From NCBI GenBank assembly GCA_032173965.1, contig CM063292.1:7846001-7910000 (forward strand): a stretch of 64,000 bases of DNA, in the 5' to 3' direction. A program made the translations under genes and the position numbers. This document shows positions 46,831 through 58,857 of the stretch, piece after piece (position 1 is the first letter of the stretch; every line of letters begins with the position of its first letter). The stretch comes from Sitta carolinensis. Taxonomy: Eukaryota > Chordata > Aves > Passeriformes > Sittidae. The notes under the pieces are model-generated. The model did not search any database, had not been told where the DNA came from, and saw nothing but the letters and a program-made list of their open reading frames with translations.

Positions 46831-47123
46831 TGTCACTGTGACCCACAGAGGGAACACAGCAACACACACAACAGGTGTCAGGCAGAGATGAAGAAAAGAA
46901 CTCTCTCCTTTATTGTTGACCTTGTATATATAAGTTTCTGGACAGTGACCAGAGATTGGACAGAGCAGTTCCCACCTCTTCATCTTCACTGGTCACTTGA
47001 GAAGTCCATCAGGTGAGATCTTTTACAAAGGAATGCAAACATGATTCTTGTTTATCTTACAATTCATGAGGACTGATTCCATTGTACCAAAACAAATCAG
47101 AAGGCTGATTTTCAGGGACAACA
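46831..47123 (-). mobile_element. solo LTR with 6-bp target-site duplication, minus strand
   Basis: Its plus-strand edges are TGTCAC (46831) and ACAACA (47123), that is, TGTTGTCC...GTGACA on the minus strand. The identical hexamer TTTCAC flanks it at 46825-46830 and 47124-47129. A TATA-like 'CTTATATATA' and an AATAAA signal lie within about 10 bp of each other on the minus strand (46910-46934), unusually close. It is a short relative (293 bp) of 4661-5163. A 6-bp duplication points to ERVK-type integration. Confidence 0.85.
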
Positions 47124-47156
47124 TTTCACAGTACCCTGGCCACCACAGAAATAACA

Positions 47157-47632
47157 AGATCACAGAATGGGTTGGGTTGGGAGGGACCCCAAAGCTCACT
47201 CATCCCACCCATCCCTGTCAGGGCCCCTGCCCTGTGCCAGGGGCTCCCAGCCCCAGTGTCCAGCCTGGCCTTGGGCACTGCCAGGGATCCAGGGGCAGCC
47301 CCAGCTGCTCTGGGCACCCTGTGCCAGGGCTGCCCACCCTGCCAGGGAACAATTCCTGCCCAGGATCCCCCCCAGCCCTGCCCTGGGGCACTGCCAGCCC
47401 CTCCCTGGCTCCTGCCCCTCCAGCCCTTGCCCATTGTCTCTCTCCAGCTTTCCTGCAGCTCCTCCAGGCCCTGCCAGGCCACCCTGAGCTGCCCCCAGAG
47501 CTTCTCCTGCCCAGGTGAGCACTGCCAGCTGTGCCAGCCTCTCCTGCCAGCAGAGCTGCTCCAGCCCTGGGCTCATCCTGAGCCTCCCCTGGGCTCTGCC
47601 AGCAGCTCCAGCTCCCTGCTGGGCTGGCCCAG
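47157..47632 (-). mobile_element. CR1 LINE 3' end, minus strand, GC-rich subfamily
   Basis: The antisense tail 'GATCACAGAATGGGTTGGGTTGGGAGGGACC' starts at 47157. The body matches 1648-2120 through 'CTGCTGGGCTGG' (about 47632), where the two diverge. It begins 28 bp after the LTR target-site duplication. Long frames on both strands come from composition. Confidence 0.92.
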
Positions 47633-48219
47633 GCTGGGGCAGTGTCCGGGGGGCTCTGCTGGGCACAGGGGCAGGATCCCCTGCCTTGCTGCCCCGGGCT
47701 CGGCCCAGGGCAGGAGGTGTCAGGGGTGTGTGCTCTGCCAGCTCCCACCCTCCAGCACCCCCAGGATGCTGCAGTCCCTGGTAGGAGCTGAGGGCAGTGA
47801 GATGTGATCAGCTCCTCCTGAGCCACAGCCCTGCCCGCATCTGAGAGTGTTTTACCCAGACTCCCCGGAGCAGTTTAGCTAAACTAATGGCAAGTGCATT
47901 ATCTTGTCAGTTTTGCACCTTCTGTGTGGATTAAGTTTATGATGTGCAGATTGCTCGAGAGGAGACTATTTACATCAGATGTTAAGTCCCATTAAATAAT
48001 TTGCGCACTCATGCCAGGTGTTCCACAGAGATGGCAATTTTCTTAATATAGCTTACGCAAATAGTTACAAATTTTGACAACAGTAGAACACAAGTAACAG
48101 TTTGTCATTCAGGAAATGGCAGTTCCGTGTAAATAGAGATTACCAAAATATGTGTGCGATTACACGGCTTTAGGATATTAAAATATTTAAAAATTGTTGG
48201 ATCACCAAGGGTTAAGCAA
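47633..48219. other. GC-rich block turning AT-rich
   Basis: 47633-47830 is GC-rich and continues the CR1 5' side without a match to the 1560-1647 sequence. One of the two may be a true longer CR1 5' part. The rest is unassigned. Confidence 0.4.
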
Positions 48220-48456
48220 CATACGGGTTTTATGGATATTAGGAAAAAATTTCTTCACCAAAAAGATGGTCAAGCATTGGCACAACTGGCCAGGGCAGTG
48301 GTGGAGTCACCATCCCTGGAGGGAGCATAAAAGATGTGCAGATGTGACACCTGGGGGACGTGGTTTATGACAGGCTTGGCAATGCTGGGGTGACAGTCGA
48401 ACTCCACCTTAAAAGTCTCTTCTAGCCTGAATAATTCCATGATTCTGTGATTCTAA
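48220..48456 (+). mobile_element. CR1 LINE 3' end, plus strand, classic octamer tail
   Basis: 'GGATATTAGGAAAAAATTTCTTCACC', 'GTCAAGCATTGGCACAACTGGCC', 'GTGGAGTCACCATCCCTGGAGG', and the tail 'CCATGATTCTGTGATTCT' at 48438-48455 identify an older CR1 lineage with 5' truncation. Confidence 0.95.
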
Positions 48457-49301
48457 GTTCATACCTAAGTTTTGCCACTCTCCAATATTAGAAAGAGTGC
48501 CCTGGCACAATCCCAGTGTAGATAATCACATCCTACCTGCCTCCATCTCTCCTGTCATTTGAACTTAGTCAGTTATTTTGAGTTTCCTATTAGGACTGTC
48601 CTGTAGATTTTGCAATTATCTTCCTGTGTCAGAACACAGAGCACTGATTCCTACATAAAGAGGGCGAGTTCAACTCACTGAAGTCAAAGAGTACCATGGC
48701 AATGTCATGTTTAATTCATGTGTAGCGTAGGTTGTTTTATAAAATTATAATCATTATTTTCTGCCTCAATTTTGTCTTACATATAATTATAACAGCATTA
48801 AAAATTAAGAAATATTCCTGCTCTGTTTATCATCTGAAGAGACTAGAAATAAAGGTGAAGAGGAGGGCAGAGCTAGCAGCTCGTCATACTGTGAACATAA
48901 TCAAGACTTCTAAACAGAACAGAAAGTTTAACAGCCAGACGGTTCCCCAAGCCAGTAGGTGTTAAAATAATTCTGAAAGAGCCCTGGAAGCCAAGCAGAT
49001 TGAAACTGGGAGTGTGGTCTGCAAGAATTCCACGAGCAGACGGGGAGGAAAACACACCAAATGGGAAATGCAGGGGAGAGGGGGTGGCATGCACTGTGGT
49101 GCTGGGAGCGCTGGGACACGGTGCCAGCAGTGAGGAGGCACTGGCTGCACCCACCCATGGAGCATTCAGCCAACCACAGGGACATCTGCAACCTGCAAAC
49201 AAAGCTCTGCACAAGGCACTCACCTGGGAGGAGAGGGGAGGAAACACTGCCAAGAGATGGATGGTGTTGAGCCATACAACTGCGTGCACCAGAATAATGG
49301 G
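48457..49301. other. spacer without a supported gene
   Basis: Overlapping frames on both strands at 48873-49362 show no recognised domain. Composition is GC-richer at 49000-49240. Confidence 0.4.
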
Positions 49302-49335
49302 GGTGTGTGTGTGTATACACACATATATATATATA
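49302..49335. repeat. (GT)n-(AC)n-(AT)n compound microsatellite
   Basis: GTGTGTGTGTGTATACACAC followed by AT repeats. It includes a self-complementary core and provided the TATATA target of the adjacent LTR. Confidence 0.9.
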
Positions 49336-49961
49336 TCTCAGAGTTTGATTTGGTCAGGATGACCCCAAGATGTATAAAAGTCGCTGTCTCCCAACCCAGC
49401 TGTTGAAGAATGAGTCAGAAGTCTTTGGCTGATGCTCTCAAGGTTGCTTTATTATTTCTTATTTAAGATATTTTCTGAGGTCTGTACAGCAGGGCAGCCC
49501 AAGGCACACACTATGCCCCAGGGGCAGGCACTGATTTTTATACTACAAATTCTGTGTTATTTATTTACAGTTACGATCCAATGCCTATCACCTGTGTTAG
49601 ACAGTTACATTCTACTCCAATCCCCAAGTGCCAACATCCCCAAGAAGATGGGGGTTAGGAAGAAGAAGGAAGGAGGACAGGACAACGCCCAAATCCCTCC
49701 ATCTTACCCCCTAAGCCCCCATGGTAAAAATCCCCCAAAATTCCCTTTTCATTCTACAACTACTACTATCATGCTATCTAAAATTTTGTGACCTTTAGTT
49801 CTTCATTCAAAAGTGCTAATTTGTTCCACAGGTCAAACTCAAAGCCCCAGGAGTCCCTGGCTGCCTGCCAGGGTCTCTGACCCCCCTGCCAGGGCTTTGG
49901 AGCCCCTTGGCTGGAGCTGGGATCATCCAGTACTGTCAGAGACACATCCTGGGTTCCAACA
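49336..49961 (-). mobile_element. solo LTR, TGTTGGAAC family, minus strand
   Basis: On the minus strand it starts TGTTGGAACCCAGG (right edge 49961). A TATA box (TTTTTATA on the plus strand, 49535-49542) lies upstream of a poly(A) signal (TTTATT, 49448-49453). TATATA lies on both sides (49330-49335 and 49962-49967), although the left side is an AT repeat and gives weak proof. The 3' part aligns with 42654-43217. A short purine tract near 49653-49680 sits where the family member at 32648 has its long GGAGAA array. Confidence 0.7.
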
Positions 49962-49967
49962 TATATA

Positions 49968-52900
49968 AAATTAAATGGCAACAAACTACTAGGGGCAATG
50001 AAACCATCCAGAGGACGCTCAAACTACAAAGGACACCGACAGCTGCACTTGTTCTGAAATCAGAAAAGCAAACAAGATGCCCATAAGGAAACTCCTCTCA
50101 CTTCCAGGAGTTCCCGAAACCTCTTCTCACAAACTGGTGGGACTTCCTGAAGAGTGGCTGGTCAAGCACGGGCAGAAAGGACTGACTAATATTGGTCCTT
50201 CTGTAGTTAGGACAAGAGTGATTTTTCTTTTCCTGCTTTCCAAAGGTTCTCTCACCTTCACAGGAATTATCAGCCCCTGTGGGAGGCAGGGCACGAGTCC
50301 CAGCTGGTTCCCTGTTGGAGCTGGATGGCAGTGCTGCTGACCTAACTTCTGAAGGGTTTGCATGCTGGGCAGCTGCATGGAAAAATGCTGAACAGTGGTG
50401 CTTGATTACATATTTATTTCTCTTAACCTTGCCCAACTGCATTCAGAATAAAGAATGCCTGAGGAAACTGTGCACATGGAATTTTCAAGAGACAGAACAA
50501 TACAATTAAGTGTGAAATAGCTTTGGACTACTCTTTTTACAAAATATAGTTCTATTCTATTAAATACTTTGAACTAGAATGCCCAAAATTAAGGTTTTTA
50601 TTCTGAACCATAAATGTTCTGATTTCAGTGGAAAGGAAAATTCTCATTTTTAATGTTACATTCACTAAGCTTTCAAAATCTAATCCACATTATGCTCTGT
50701 GTGTGCTAACATGAGCAGTGTTGTAATCAATTCCATTTAGCACACCAAATTGATAGCAATTTCATTACTTTTTAATATTGAAAAGGTGCTGGGATGAAAT
50801 TTTCTTAATAAAGGCCTTTCAGTGAGACCTGCTTTTATTAGCAGTTCATATACTACATGGGGACTGTTAAGATTGGCTCTTCAAAATCCTAATCCAAATT
50901 CTCCTCTAGTCATATGTGAATAGCACCATCAACAATAATTTTATTATTTCAGGTTTCCAGCAGCAAGACTGAACCAAATTATATATTGGAAAATGATAGT
51001 GAAAAATAAATAATGGTGGAAAATAAGAGGATGCACTCAATCGTGGTACAGATTCGTTTCATACTGATTTTTTGTTGTTTGTTTAATAATGCCTTGGTCA
51101 CTCCTTCAGCCCAGAATTTCCACAAGTCTCCATCCCAAAAAATTCTCAATGTCTTTTTGTGCATTCACAGAACTTAACCTGATTATGAATAATGTTGCAA
51201 GTTTTGGCACATTTATCACACCGTGGGGGAGAAGGGAAGGAACTTTAAAGGTTCTTAAGCACTGCTTTAGCATCTTTTTAATATAGCATCAAACTCATAT
51301 AACACAAAATTAATAACATTTAAATTCCTGTTTTTAAAATATTTAATATTTTTACTTTCCTTTAAAGCATACCAGTGAAAAAGGGAGACGCAGTGTGTAG
51401 TTACATCTTTTGCTTGAAAAAAGAAATTTGTTTCCATCAAAAAATTGCAAGATGTTCGGGATGTTTCTTCTGCTCTTGAACAGAATTGATACCTCATTCA
51501 TTGTAACCTTCATTCTGACATTAAAATGTCAGAACTGTGTCTCAACCAGCCAAGTACAAACAGCTGTCTATTAAATAATATGAATCCTTAACTTAGAGCA
51601 CTAAAAATCTAATAACTTATCTCAATATCAAAATAATCTCGTAACAAAAGCCAGAGTGAACTGCTTCCTAGATCTGTCACTGCAGAACAAACACAAGAAG
51701 TTCCACTTGCTTTTTCCACAGCAGTCTCAGGTTAGCTGAAGTTTGAAAATGAGCCCATGGAATTTCATTTACTACGCAGGTTCTTTGGATAAAAAGAGAT
51801 TCCACAGAAGAGGGGGCTGAAAAAATGAATGCAGCTAGGCAGCTGACTTCCTAAAACCACCTTTACAGCCTCAGGTCTCAAGGTGCTCATCCAAGTGAGC
51901 CATGGGAGCTTTAATCCGTGCTGTGGTTTGTGCAGAAGGTGATTCTGAAGGCCAAACTCTGAAAATGAGACCTTAACTTCATGGCATTAGTGTACCTGTT
52001 TGGAATCCCTAGAAGATTCAAGAGTTAAATATTTCAGCCTGTAAATATGCCCCGACCACAGTAACTTTAAACAGCTGACCTCTTCCTTCAAATTCACAAT
52101 TTAGGCTTTTCAAAGCAGAGTGAATGAAATTTGGAAACATTTTGTAAGGACAGAGGTAGCAGCACCTACTGCTGAGACACCTGTGTCAGCTCTTCATCAA
52201 AAAATGTAAGATCTCCTTTTCCTTTATCCTATTTTCTTTTACATGTACAGCTTTGACATCTCAGATAACATTTTAAATTTCACCAGAAAATTCATACACA
52301 GCCAATATAATATTACAGTGATGATTCAGAACAGTGAATTTAATTCAAGGTATCTGTTTGGGTTTTTATAAAGAAAATTTTATTATGTGTATGCACTGAA
52401 AGCATGTTTTCTTGCTCTCCTTTTGGACTCATTTAGCTAAAAATTCCTTCCTTGCTTAATTTCATTCCACAAGAAAAGCATCTGTTCCTCTCCCAATTCT
52501 CTTTGTAGAGAATTATCACCAATATCAAGACCATACATAAACTATTGAAACAATGACACTTTATTAGGGAAAAAAGGATAAGAGGTATGTTGAACAACTG
52601 TGGATGCTTCAGAAAAAAAAAAAAACATAGAAAAATATAGCTGTGACTATAAGGTAAATTATGTGTTAACATGATAATAAATTTTTATTCTTACTCCCTT
52701 AGTTGTCCTTTGAGAAATCTTGGAAGCTACTTCATTAAGAATTCCTTTCACAATATACATTTTTACTACACAAAGTCACATTGAAGTGAAAAATCCATGC
52801 ACCATTGAGTTTAATATGACTTTATATAATAAGAGTGATGTACATTTATAGTATATTTCAATGAACCACACTCTGAGGCAGGAAAACTGGGCTTAAACAC

Positions 52901-53782
52901 ACAGCATTTGTATGGTGAAAGGGCTGACAGCCAAACACCAAAAGTATCCATGAAGGCCAGACTTCCTGAAGTATAGACCTGCAATACTGTGTCAAATTTT
53001 GGAAAGGGGATTATTTTCCCTCTCTCTCTTCCCCTGTGCCACCACTGTTTCATTACCCATCCCTCCTTCCTCCCTGCCATTCCTGCTGGACCATCCAGAA
53101 GCAGCAGGGATTCCCCTGTGGCACACAGAGCTGAGCTCAGCCTCAGCTCCACATTCACTGTCCTTAAAAACAGGGCAAAAGCAAAATTCCGTTTTTCTGG
53201 CCCAAGTTTCAGATAAGGTTTTACAAATGGGTGATGGCATCACTTCCAGCACTTGCACTCACAAGGAAAGCATCAATTCTCCATCCTCCATTAGGAGGAA
53301 ACCTGTGAGCTAAACTCTTCCCCCAACATTAGGTGTGTGTCCATGTGCATCGTTGCACAGTGCAGAATGTACATATTTCTGTAAGAAAAAAAAAAAAATA
53401 CCAGCATTGGAAGTGTGATGTGTTTATGAATCTGCCAGTTATTTGGTCTTTGCTACATTTTCTCAGATGACTAATTACCACTAAAGCACCTCCCAGGGAG
53501 TTTAGCTGGCTGTTGTAAATTAAACTGTAAGACCTTATTATATTAATTGAAGTAGAAATGAAAAAAAAAAAAAAAGTTTAAGTTGTTTTTGTTGAAATAA
53601 ACTACACTGCTTTAGAAATTTGTGTAATTTATTATAATTTTCTTAACTGTTTGTTTCTCACCTCCTATTTTTCTGCTCTTCCCTCTCTTCCACAGCGTTC
53701 TTCTCCATTCTGATGTCTGATCTGTGCTGATAAAAACTTCTAAAGGCTCAAAAGAATGGGATACTTTGGCAGCTAAAGAGCC
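49968..53782. other. mostly AT-rich sequence without a gene
   Basis: A short A13 run lies near 53386-53398 and an A-rich run at 53561-53575. Frames at 50077-50509 and 52989-53313 have no known domain. Confidence 0.45.
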
Positions 53783-53965
53783 TGCCCACCCTCCCAGGGA
53801 GCAATCCCTTCCCAAAATCCCATCCATCCCTGCCCTGGCAGTGGGAGCCCTTCCCTGGGTCCTGGCAGTGCAGCTCCCAGGGCACCAGCCTGGGCTGCTG
53901 CTGGAATGGGATGGGTGAGGAAGAGCCCCAGAGCCCCTGCCCTGGGAGCACTTGGTGTTTGGGCT
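53783..53965 (-). mobile_element. diverged CR1 LINE fragment, minus strand
   Basis: 'CTGCCCACCCTCCCAGGGAGCAATCCC' matches the antisense CR1 'ctgcccaccctgccagggaacaattcc', and downstream C-rich sequence fits CR1. The 3' tail is missing or too worn to see. Confidence 0.65.
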
Positions 53966-56372
53966 CTCTGCTGGTGGGAAAGTCCATCCAAAGAAAGAAA
54001 CTCTCCCCTGCCAGAGGCAGAAGTTTCAAATCTCTCCTCTGGAAACCCAAGTCTGATAAATTTTTCATAAACGGCCTGAACACAACAACGTTTACAGCTG
54101 ATGTGATTCTGCATCATTTCCTCAAATCAAGAAATTGCACATTTCCACAGTGAAATGTGAAACACTAACCTGGCAGTCTCTCCCATAACCAGCAATACCA
54201 AATGCACCCAAGTAACTGCCCTCATTTAAAACCTTTCAAAAAGATTTCTATCCAGGAGTGAATTTTTATTCTTTGGGTTTTTGGTTTTGTTTTTTTTTTC
54301 ATTTTTCTTCCTTTTTTTCCTTTTTTTTTTCTATCTACCATATCTTATGAAATTATTATACATAAATCTCCCAAATTCAGACATTATAACATCCACATCA
54401 CCAGGTGAAGTCAATGAAAGTCACACAAACTCTTGGACCCTGTGTTTGAACTAAAGCCAGAACTAAATCCAGTCCTCAAGAGAAAAAAAAAAAAAAAAGA
54501 ATGTTTTTTACAAGATGGATCTTCATTTAATCACAATAGAATGATTTCCCTTCTTTTTCCTGCTATGTAAATTTCTCCAAAGCCCATGACATGTTCCCCA
54601 AGAGCAGACAGGCATAACTATCAACATATTTTCTATCTATGGTCCTCATCAGAAGTCCTAAAAAATGATAAAGATACTCCCAGGAAAGGCAGACATTTCT
54701 GCCACTGCCCATTCAAAATACTCTCATAACCCTCATATTACTACTTCATTTTAAATGAGGTGATGATTCATTATTACATCTTATTTATTTTATTGCTTAA
54801 TTACAGACTCCTTTTTACATCTCGTGAGAGCACACACAGAAAACAAGCAATTGCATTAGCCACTTCAATATTGACAAAATTAACTGGATTACAGTCAGCA
54901 AACTGCAATCTTTGGTTGTGAAATAACTGTAAATTTTCATGGAGAGCATCAGCATTGAACACTTCTATTTCTAAACACAGATTCATACTTATATCCTAAT
55001 ATGTATTGCAAAGCTGGAGGTGTGTAATGAACTTTAGGTGTTTTTTAAGAAAGAATTAAAACAAACCAATCCCCAACCACACCCACAAGACAAACATCCT
55101 CTCCTGGTTTTCAGGGATTTTCATACAGACATCTGAGAGACAGCCAGAGGCCCAAGTCTTGAAAATGCAGAGTAAACTTTTCCATGGATGTCTTAATTAG
55201 CAGAAGGTTACACTGGGACATTTAAGTAGAAACCCACATTAATAATATGACTAGAGGGGAAATCGTTTAGCTCTGGGTTGCAATGGTGATGAACAGAGGC
55301 TGCCATGAACTTGAAAATATTGTCTGAAATTACAATGCTGTATCAAAGGTCAATGCCAGCTTTGCTCGTTTAGGAGAAAGCTAATTATATTTACATCATA
55401 AACCACTCAAGCTATAAAGCAATTACAAATGGGGTTAGAACAGAACTGATAAATTGATCAATAAGTGATCAATTTTATAGGGTTAGCTGATTTAGAAGCT
55501 GAACACAGCTGAAGGAAAACTGCTTGTAGAACTTGCTCTAACCCCTGTGCTGAATTAGGAGCATTTTCCCAGAAATCAAAGCAAAAGCTACGAGCTGAGG
55601 CTACCAAACCAACACTGTTCAAGGTGAGGAAAAGCAGCTTGCCATTGCTCCCAAATTTGCAACCACTCTGTATCCACGGTGTCACTTGATAATAGTGACT
55701 CTAACCTCCACAACTGCAGAGGACAGCGAGGCCAGCTGAGCTGTTGGAGGTACCAGGAAACTCTGCCCAGCAAGGGGAAGCTTGCACAAAATTTCTGTAT
55801 TTCAACAGCTGTTCTGAAATTTGCCTCAATTAGTGATCCTGAATTCTTGTAAAGGCACAAAGAATTTATTCTGGGTGAATGAGATAATGTCAAACCTGAA
55901 ACAAAGCTTTATGACAAAAAAAGAAAGGGAAAGGGGAGGGTAGGAAAGGGAAGGGAAAGGGGAAAAGGAAAAGGAAAAAAAAAAAAGAAAAAGAAACCAA
56001 AAGTGACCCTCAACCCCTCCCCAAAGCACACAAGCACCACCACATTGCATAGTAAATATTCCCCAAAAGACCCAAACACACATCAGAAACATATGAACTC
56101 TTTGCCTCATGCACAAAGTGAGTTCCTAGTTACCACCCTGAGGGTTTTAGACCTTCGGACAATATTGCATTGACTACTCTCAGAATCAAAAGTCTGTGCT
56201 GTCCAACAGAGAAAAGACTGAGCTGACAGAGAAATCTGTCATGAAAGACAGCCCTGTAGCCACTAATGTTTTTTTCCATTATTTCCAATTTTCACTTGGT
56301 CTTTCCTTTTCATCACCTGTCTCTCAATAGGTAATTCTGACACTGTTAATATTATAGTGAACAACATGTTGA
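53966..56372. other. AT-rich sequence without a gene
   Basis: Holds a T-rich tract (54288-54331), an A-rich run (54483-54498) and a purine-only tract of AAAGGG type (about 55915-55996). No exon is recognised. Confidence 0.45.
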
Positions 56373-56609
56373 CCACGGGGACAAAGAAAAAATACATATT
56401 CAGGATGCAACAAACCTGCATGAAAGAGCTGATAGCAAAGTTCTTTGAATGTTATTTTAGTGCTTACAGGGCATTATGCTGTTTAAGTAGCAGAGGTTTT
56501 CTGCAAATTGGAGCATTAATATTTTTCAAGATAACAATACAACCAGAAAGGAAGCGGATTTTCTCTAAACGTGATATCTATATTCATAAAGCAACATAGG
56601 AAAATAAGG
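56373..56609 (+). repeat. duplicated segment, outer copy
   Basis: This segment matches 58386-58631 at about 90% (roughly 22 differences over the first 215 bp, counted by eye). An open frame spans it. In the other copy about 36 codons stay open with mostly conservative changes, but the short length makes this weak evidence for a protein. No known element is recognised. Confidence 0.85.
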
Positions 56610-57167
56610 TTTCTGTTATTCTTACTGACTTATGACTTGAAAGTTGCATGTCCTACATATTGCATTGTTTTCAGCTAAAACTACTCAGACACCATGAGGG
56701 GAAAAAAAAAAGAAGACAGATTTTAATGTTATTTAGGATGAAAAATATCAAATTAAATCCTAACCATGCTCTGAAATGAAAGAATCAACTTTGTTCTTGG
56801 AACACATCTTTTTACTCCTTCCTTTGTATTACCCTGGTACGAGGAACAGATGAGCACTCTAAAACAAAGTTAGGTCTAGTGGCAATAAGGAGCAGAAATG
56901 GGATATCATGGCAAATGAACTGGATTATCTCCATGACTGGAGATACAGAGTGGGAATGAAAGCCATAAGTACAAAAGTCAAGAGGATTTAGCTAACTGAG
57001 AAATATCCTAGGCTGCAGCCAAGGTCTCATCAATCAGAGATGGCTGTGGAGAAGAGGGAGATGGATGCATTACCCCTGCAAAACACCCTCATTGCTGCAA
57101 ACCCTGGCTGTGCAAGGCAAACACAAAGCTAGGAAGCTAAAAGCAAGTTACAGAAGTATTGGGATCA
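56610..57167. other. spacer without a gene
   Basis: No recognised feature. Confidence 0.5.
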
Positions 57168-57521
57168 AAGGAGACTCAAGGTGACCTTAGCAGTCCCTAC
57201 AACTCCTCGAAGGGTGGCTGCAGTCAGCTGGGGTTGGTCTTTGTCTCCAGGCAGCAATGGACAGAACCAGAGGACAGAGTCTCAAGCTCTGTCAAGGGAG
57301 ATACAGGCTGGATATTGGGAAAAAATTTTCAGAGAGAAAGTGATAAAATACTGGAATGATTTGCCTGAGGAGGTGGTGGAGTCCTCATCCCTGGATGTGT
57401 TATAAAAACAGCCTGGCTGTGGCACTGGGTGCCAGGGTCTGGTTGAGGTGTTAGAGCATGGGGTGGACTCCATGATCTTGAAGGTCTCTTCCAACCTAAA
57501 AATTCTGTGATTCTGTGATCA
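57168..57521 (+). mobile_element. CR1 LINE 3' end, plus strand, classic octamer tail
   Basis: 'CAGCTGGGGTTGGTCTTTGTCTCC', 'CAGAACCAGAGGACAGAGTCTCAAGC', 'GAGGAGGTGGTGGAGTCCTCATCCCTGG' and the tail 'AATTCTGTGATTCTGTGATC' (57502-57521) identify it. It is the same lineage as 30361-30779. Confidence 0.95.
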
Positions 57522-58235
57522 ATCCTATGGAACAGTGTGCTGCCAAAACACCACTTCAAACAGAATGGGGCAAACAGCACCTGCCCTTGGTGTGCCCCTG
57601 CCTCAGCAGGGATGGGGAATGGGCATGGCCCATGGAGGGTGTGTGCACATCCTGGCACTGCCCTGCACACACAGGAACAGGAGAATTCACAGGTGTCATG
57701 TCTTTGGTAACTCCTTTGGCTGTTGCTGTTGTGGCCAGGAGAGCCAATAAAGCAGGGGAGCAGGCAGAGCTCAGCCTCCAGAGCTGTTTCCTGGCAGAGG
57801 CTCACATCTCTCCTTGTGTCCCTCCCCTTGGGCCAGCCCCAGCGCAGAGACCCTCCCTGAGCAGGAGCCAGGAGAGGCTGCTGGTCCCCAGGGCTCCCTG
57901 GGTGCCTCTGCAGAGGATGCTGTAAAACTCTGGGTGTTACCAGCACAGCCTTGACTGGTTACGGGAGAGAGAAGAAGAAAGGGATGGAGCAAATTAAAGG
58001 ACTGAAAAACTGTTCTCCTTAAAGAGCAAGGCAAAGTAGGGTTCATGGATTCAAGTTGGGAGTTAACAGTTTTCTACCGTCAGAGCTGGCAGCATCTGGA
58101 GCACCTTTTAGAACAGTTTCAGATGACAAACTGTAAGGACAAAATAACTTTTTTATATGCCTCTTGATAAATTTAAGACAGGAATATTTCATTGCTGGGC
58201 ATGATTGGTGGCTCTAGACCTAATGATCATTTCAG
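57522..58235. other. GC-richer spacer without a supported gene
   Basis: Overlapping frames on both strands (57515-57946) show no domain. 'GAGAGCCAATAAAGCAGG' near 57741 gives an AATAAA signal and hints at an LTR, but I found no ends or relatives. Confidence 0.35.
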
Positions 58236-58385
58236 ATGGAAGGCTGAGAGAATTGGGATTGTTCAGCCTGGAGAGGAGAAGCTCTGGGGCAGCTCAGGGT
58301 GGCCTGGCAGGGCCTGGAGGAGCTGCAGGAAAGCCGGAGAGAGACAATGGGCAAGGGCTGGAGGGGCAGGAGCCAGGGAGGGGCT
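58236..58385 (+). mobile_element. CR1 LINE, upstream half of a split copy
   Basis: 'GGAAGGCTGAGAGAATTGGG', 'ATTGTTCAGCCTGGAGAGGAG' and 'GAGAGAGACAATGGGCAAGGG' are CR1 body, up to 'CCAGGGAGGGGCT'. The copy resumes at 58632. Compared with 1648-2120, about a dozen bases are missing at the break. Confidence 0.9.
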
Positions 58386-58631
58386 CCATGGGGGCAAAGA
58401 AAAATACATATTCAGGATGCACCAAACCTGCATGAAAGAACTGGTTGCAATGTTTTTTGAATGCTATTTCAGTGTTTACAAGGCATTATGCTGTTTAAGG
58501 AGCTGAGGTTTTCTGCAAATTGGAGCATTAATATTTTTCAAGATAACAATTCAACCAGAAAGAAAGTGAATTTTCTCTAAATGTGACATCTATATTCATA
58601 TATTATATGGTAGTAACATAAGAAAATAAGG
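58386..58631 (+). repeat. 246-bp segment inserted in the CR1, copy of 56373-56609
   Basis: It starts CCATGGGGGCAAAG and ends AGAAAATAAGG, in the same orientation as the copy 2 kb upstream. It adds about 15 bases near 'TATTCATATATTATATGG'. No terminal inverted repeats, poly(A) tail or target-site duplication are visible. Confidence 0.85.
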
Positions 58632-58857
58632 CCAGAGGGCAGGGCTGGGGGGGATCCTGGGCAGGAATTGTTCCCTGGCAGGGCACAGGGTGCCCAGAGC
58701 AGCTGGGGCTGCCCCTGGATCCCTGGCAGTGCCCAAGGCCAGGCTGGACACTGGGGCTGGGAGCCCCTGGCACAGGTCAGGGGCCCTGCCAGGGATGGGT
58801 GGGATGGGTGAGCTTTGGGGTCCCTCCCAACCCAACCCATTCTGTGAGTCAGTGATT
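58632..58857 (+). mobile_element. CR1 LINE, downstream half of the split copy
   Basis: It runs from 'AGGGCAGGGCTGGGGGGGATCC' through 'AAGGCCAGGCTGGACACTGG' to the tail 'CCATTCTGTGAGTCAGTGATT' (58838-58857). It belongs to the GC-rich subfamily. Confidence 0.9.

Noticed and set aside
56357..56599. Conserved short protein shared by the duplicated segments
   Set aside because: Only about 36 codons stay open in both copies. The substitution pattern is too short to show selection, and the second copy has stops after that.
57736..57760. LTR poly(A) signal near a GC-rich block
   Set aside because: AATAAA alone is not enough; no LTR ends, relatives or target-site duplication were found.
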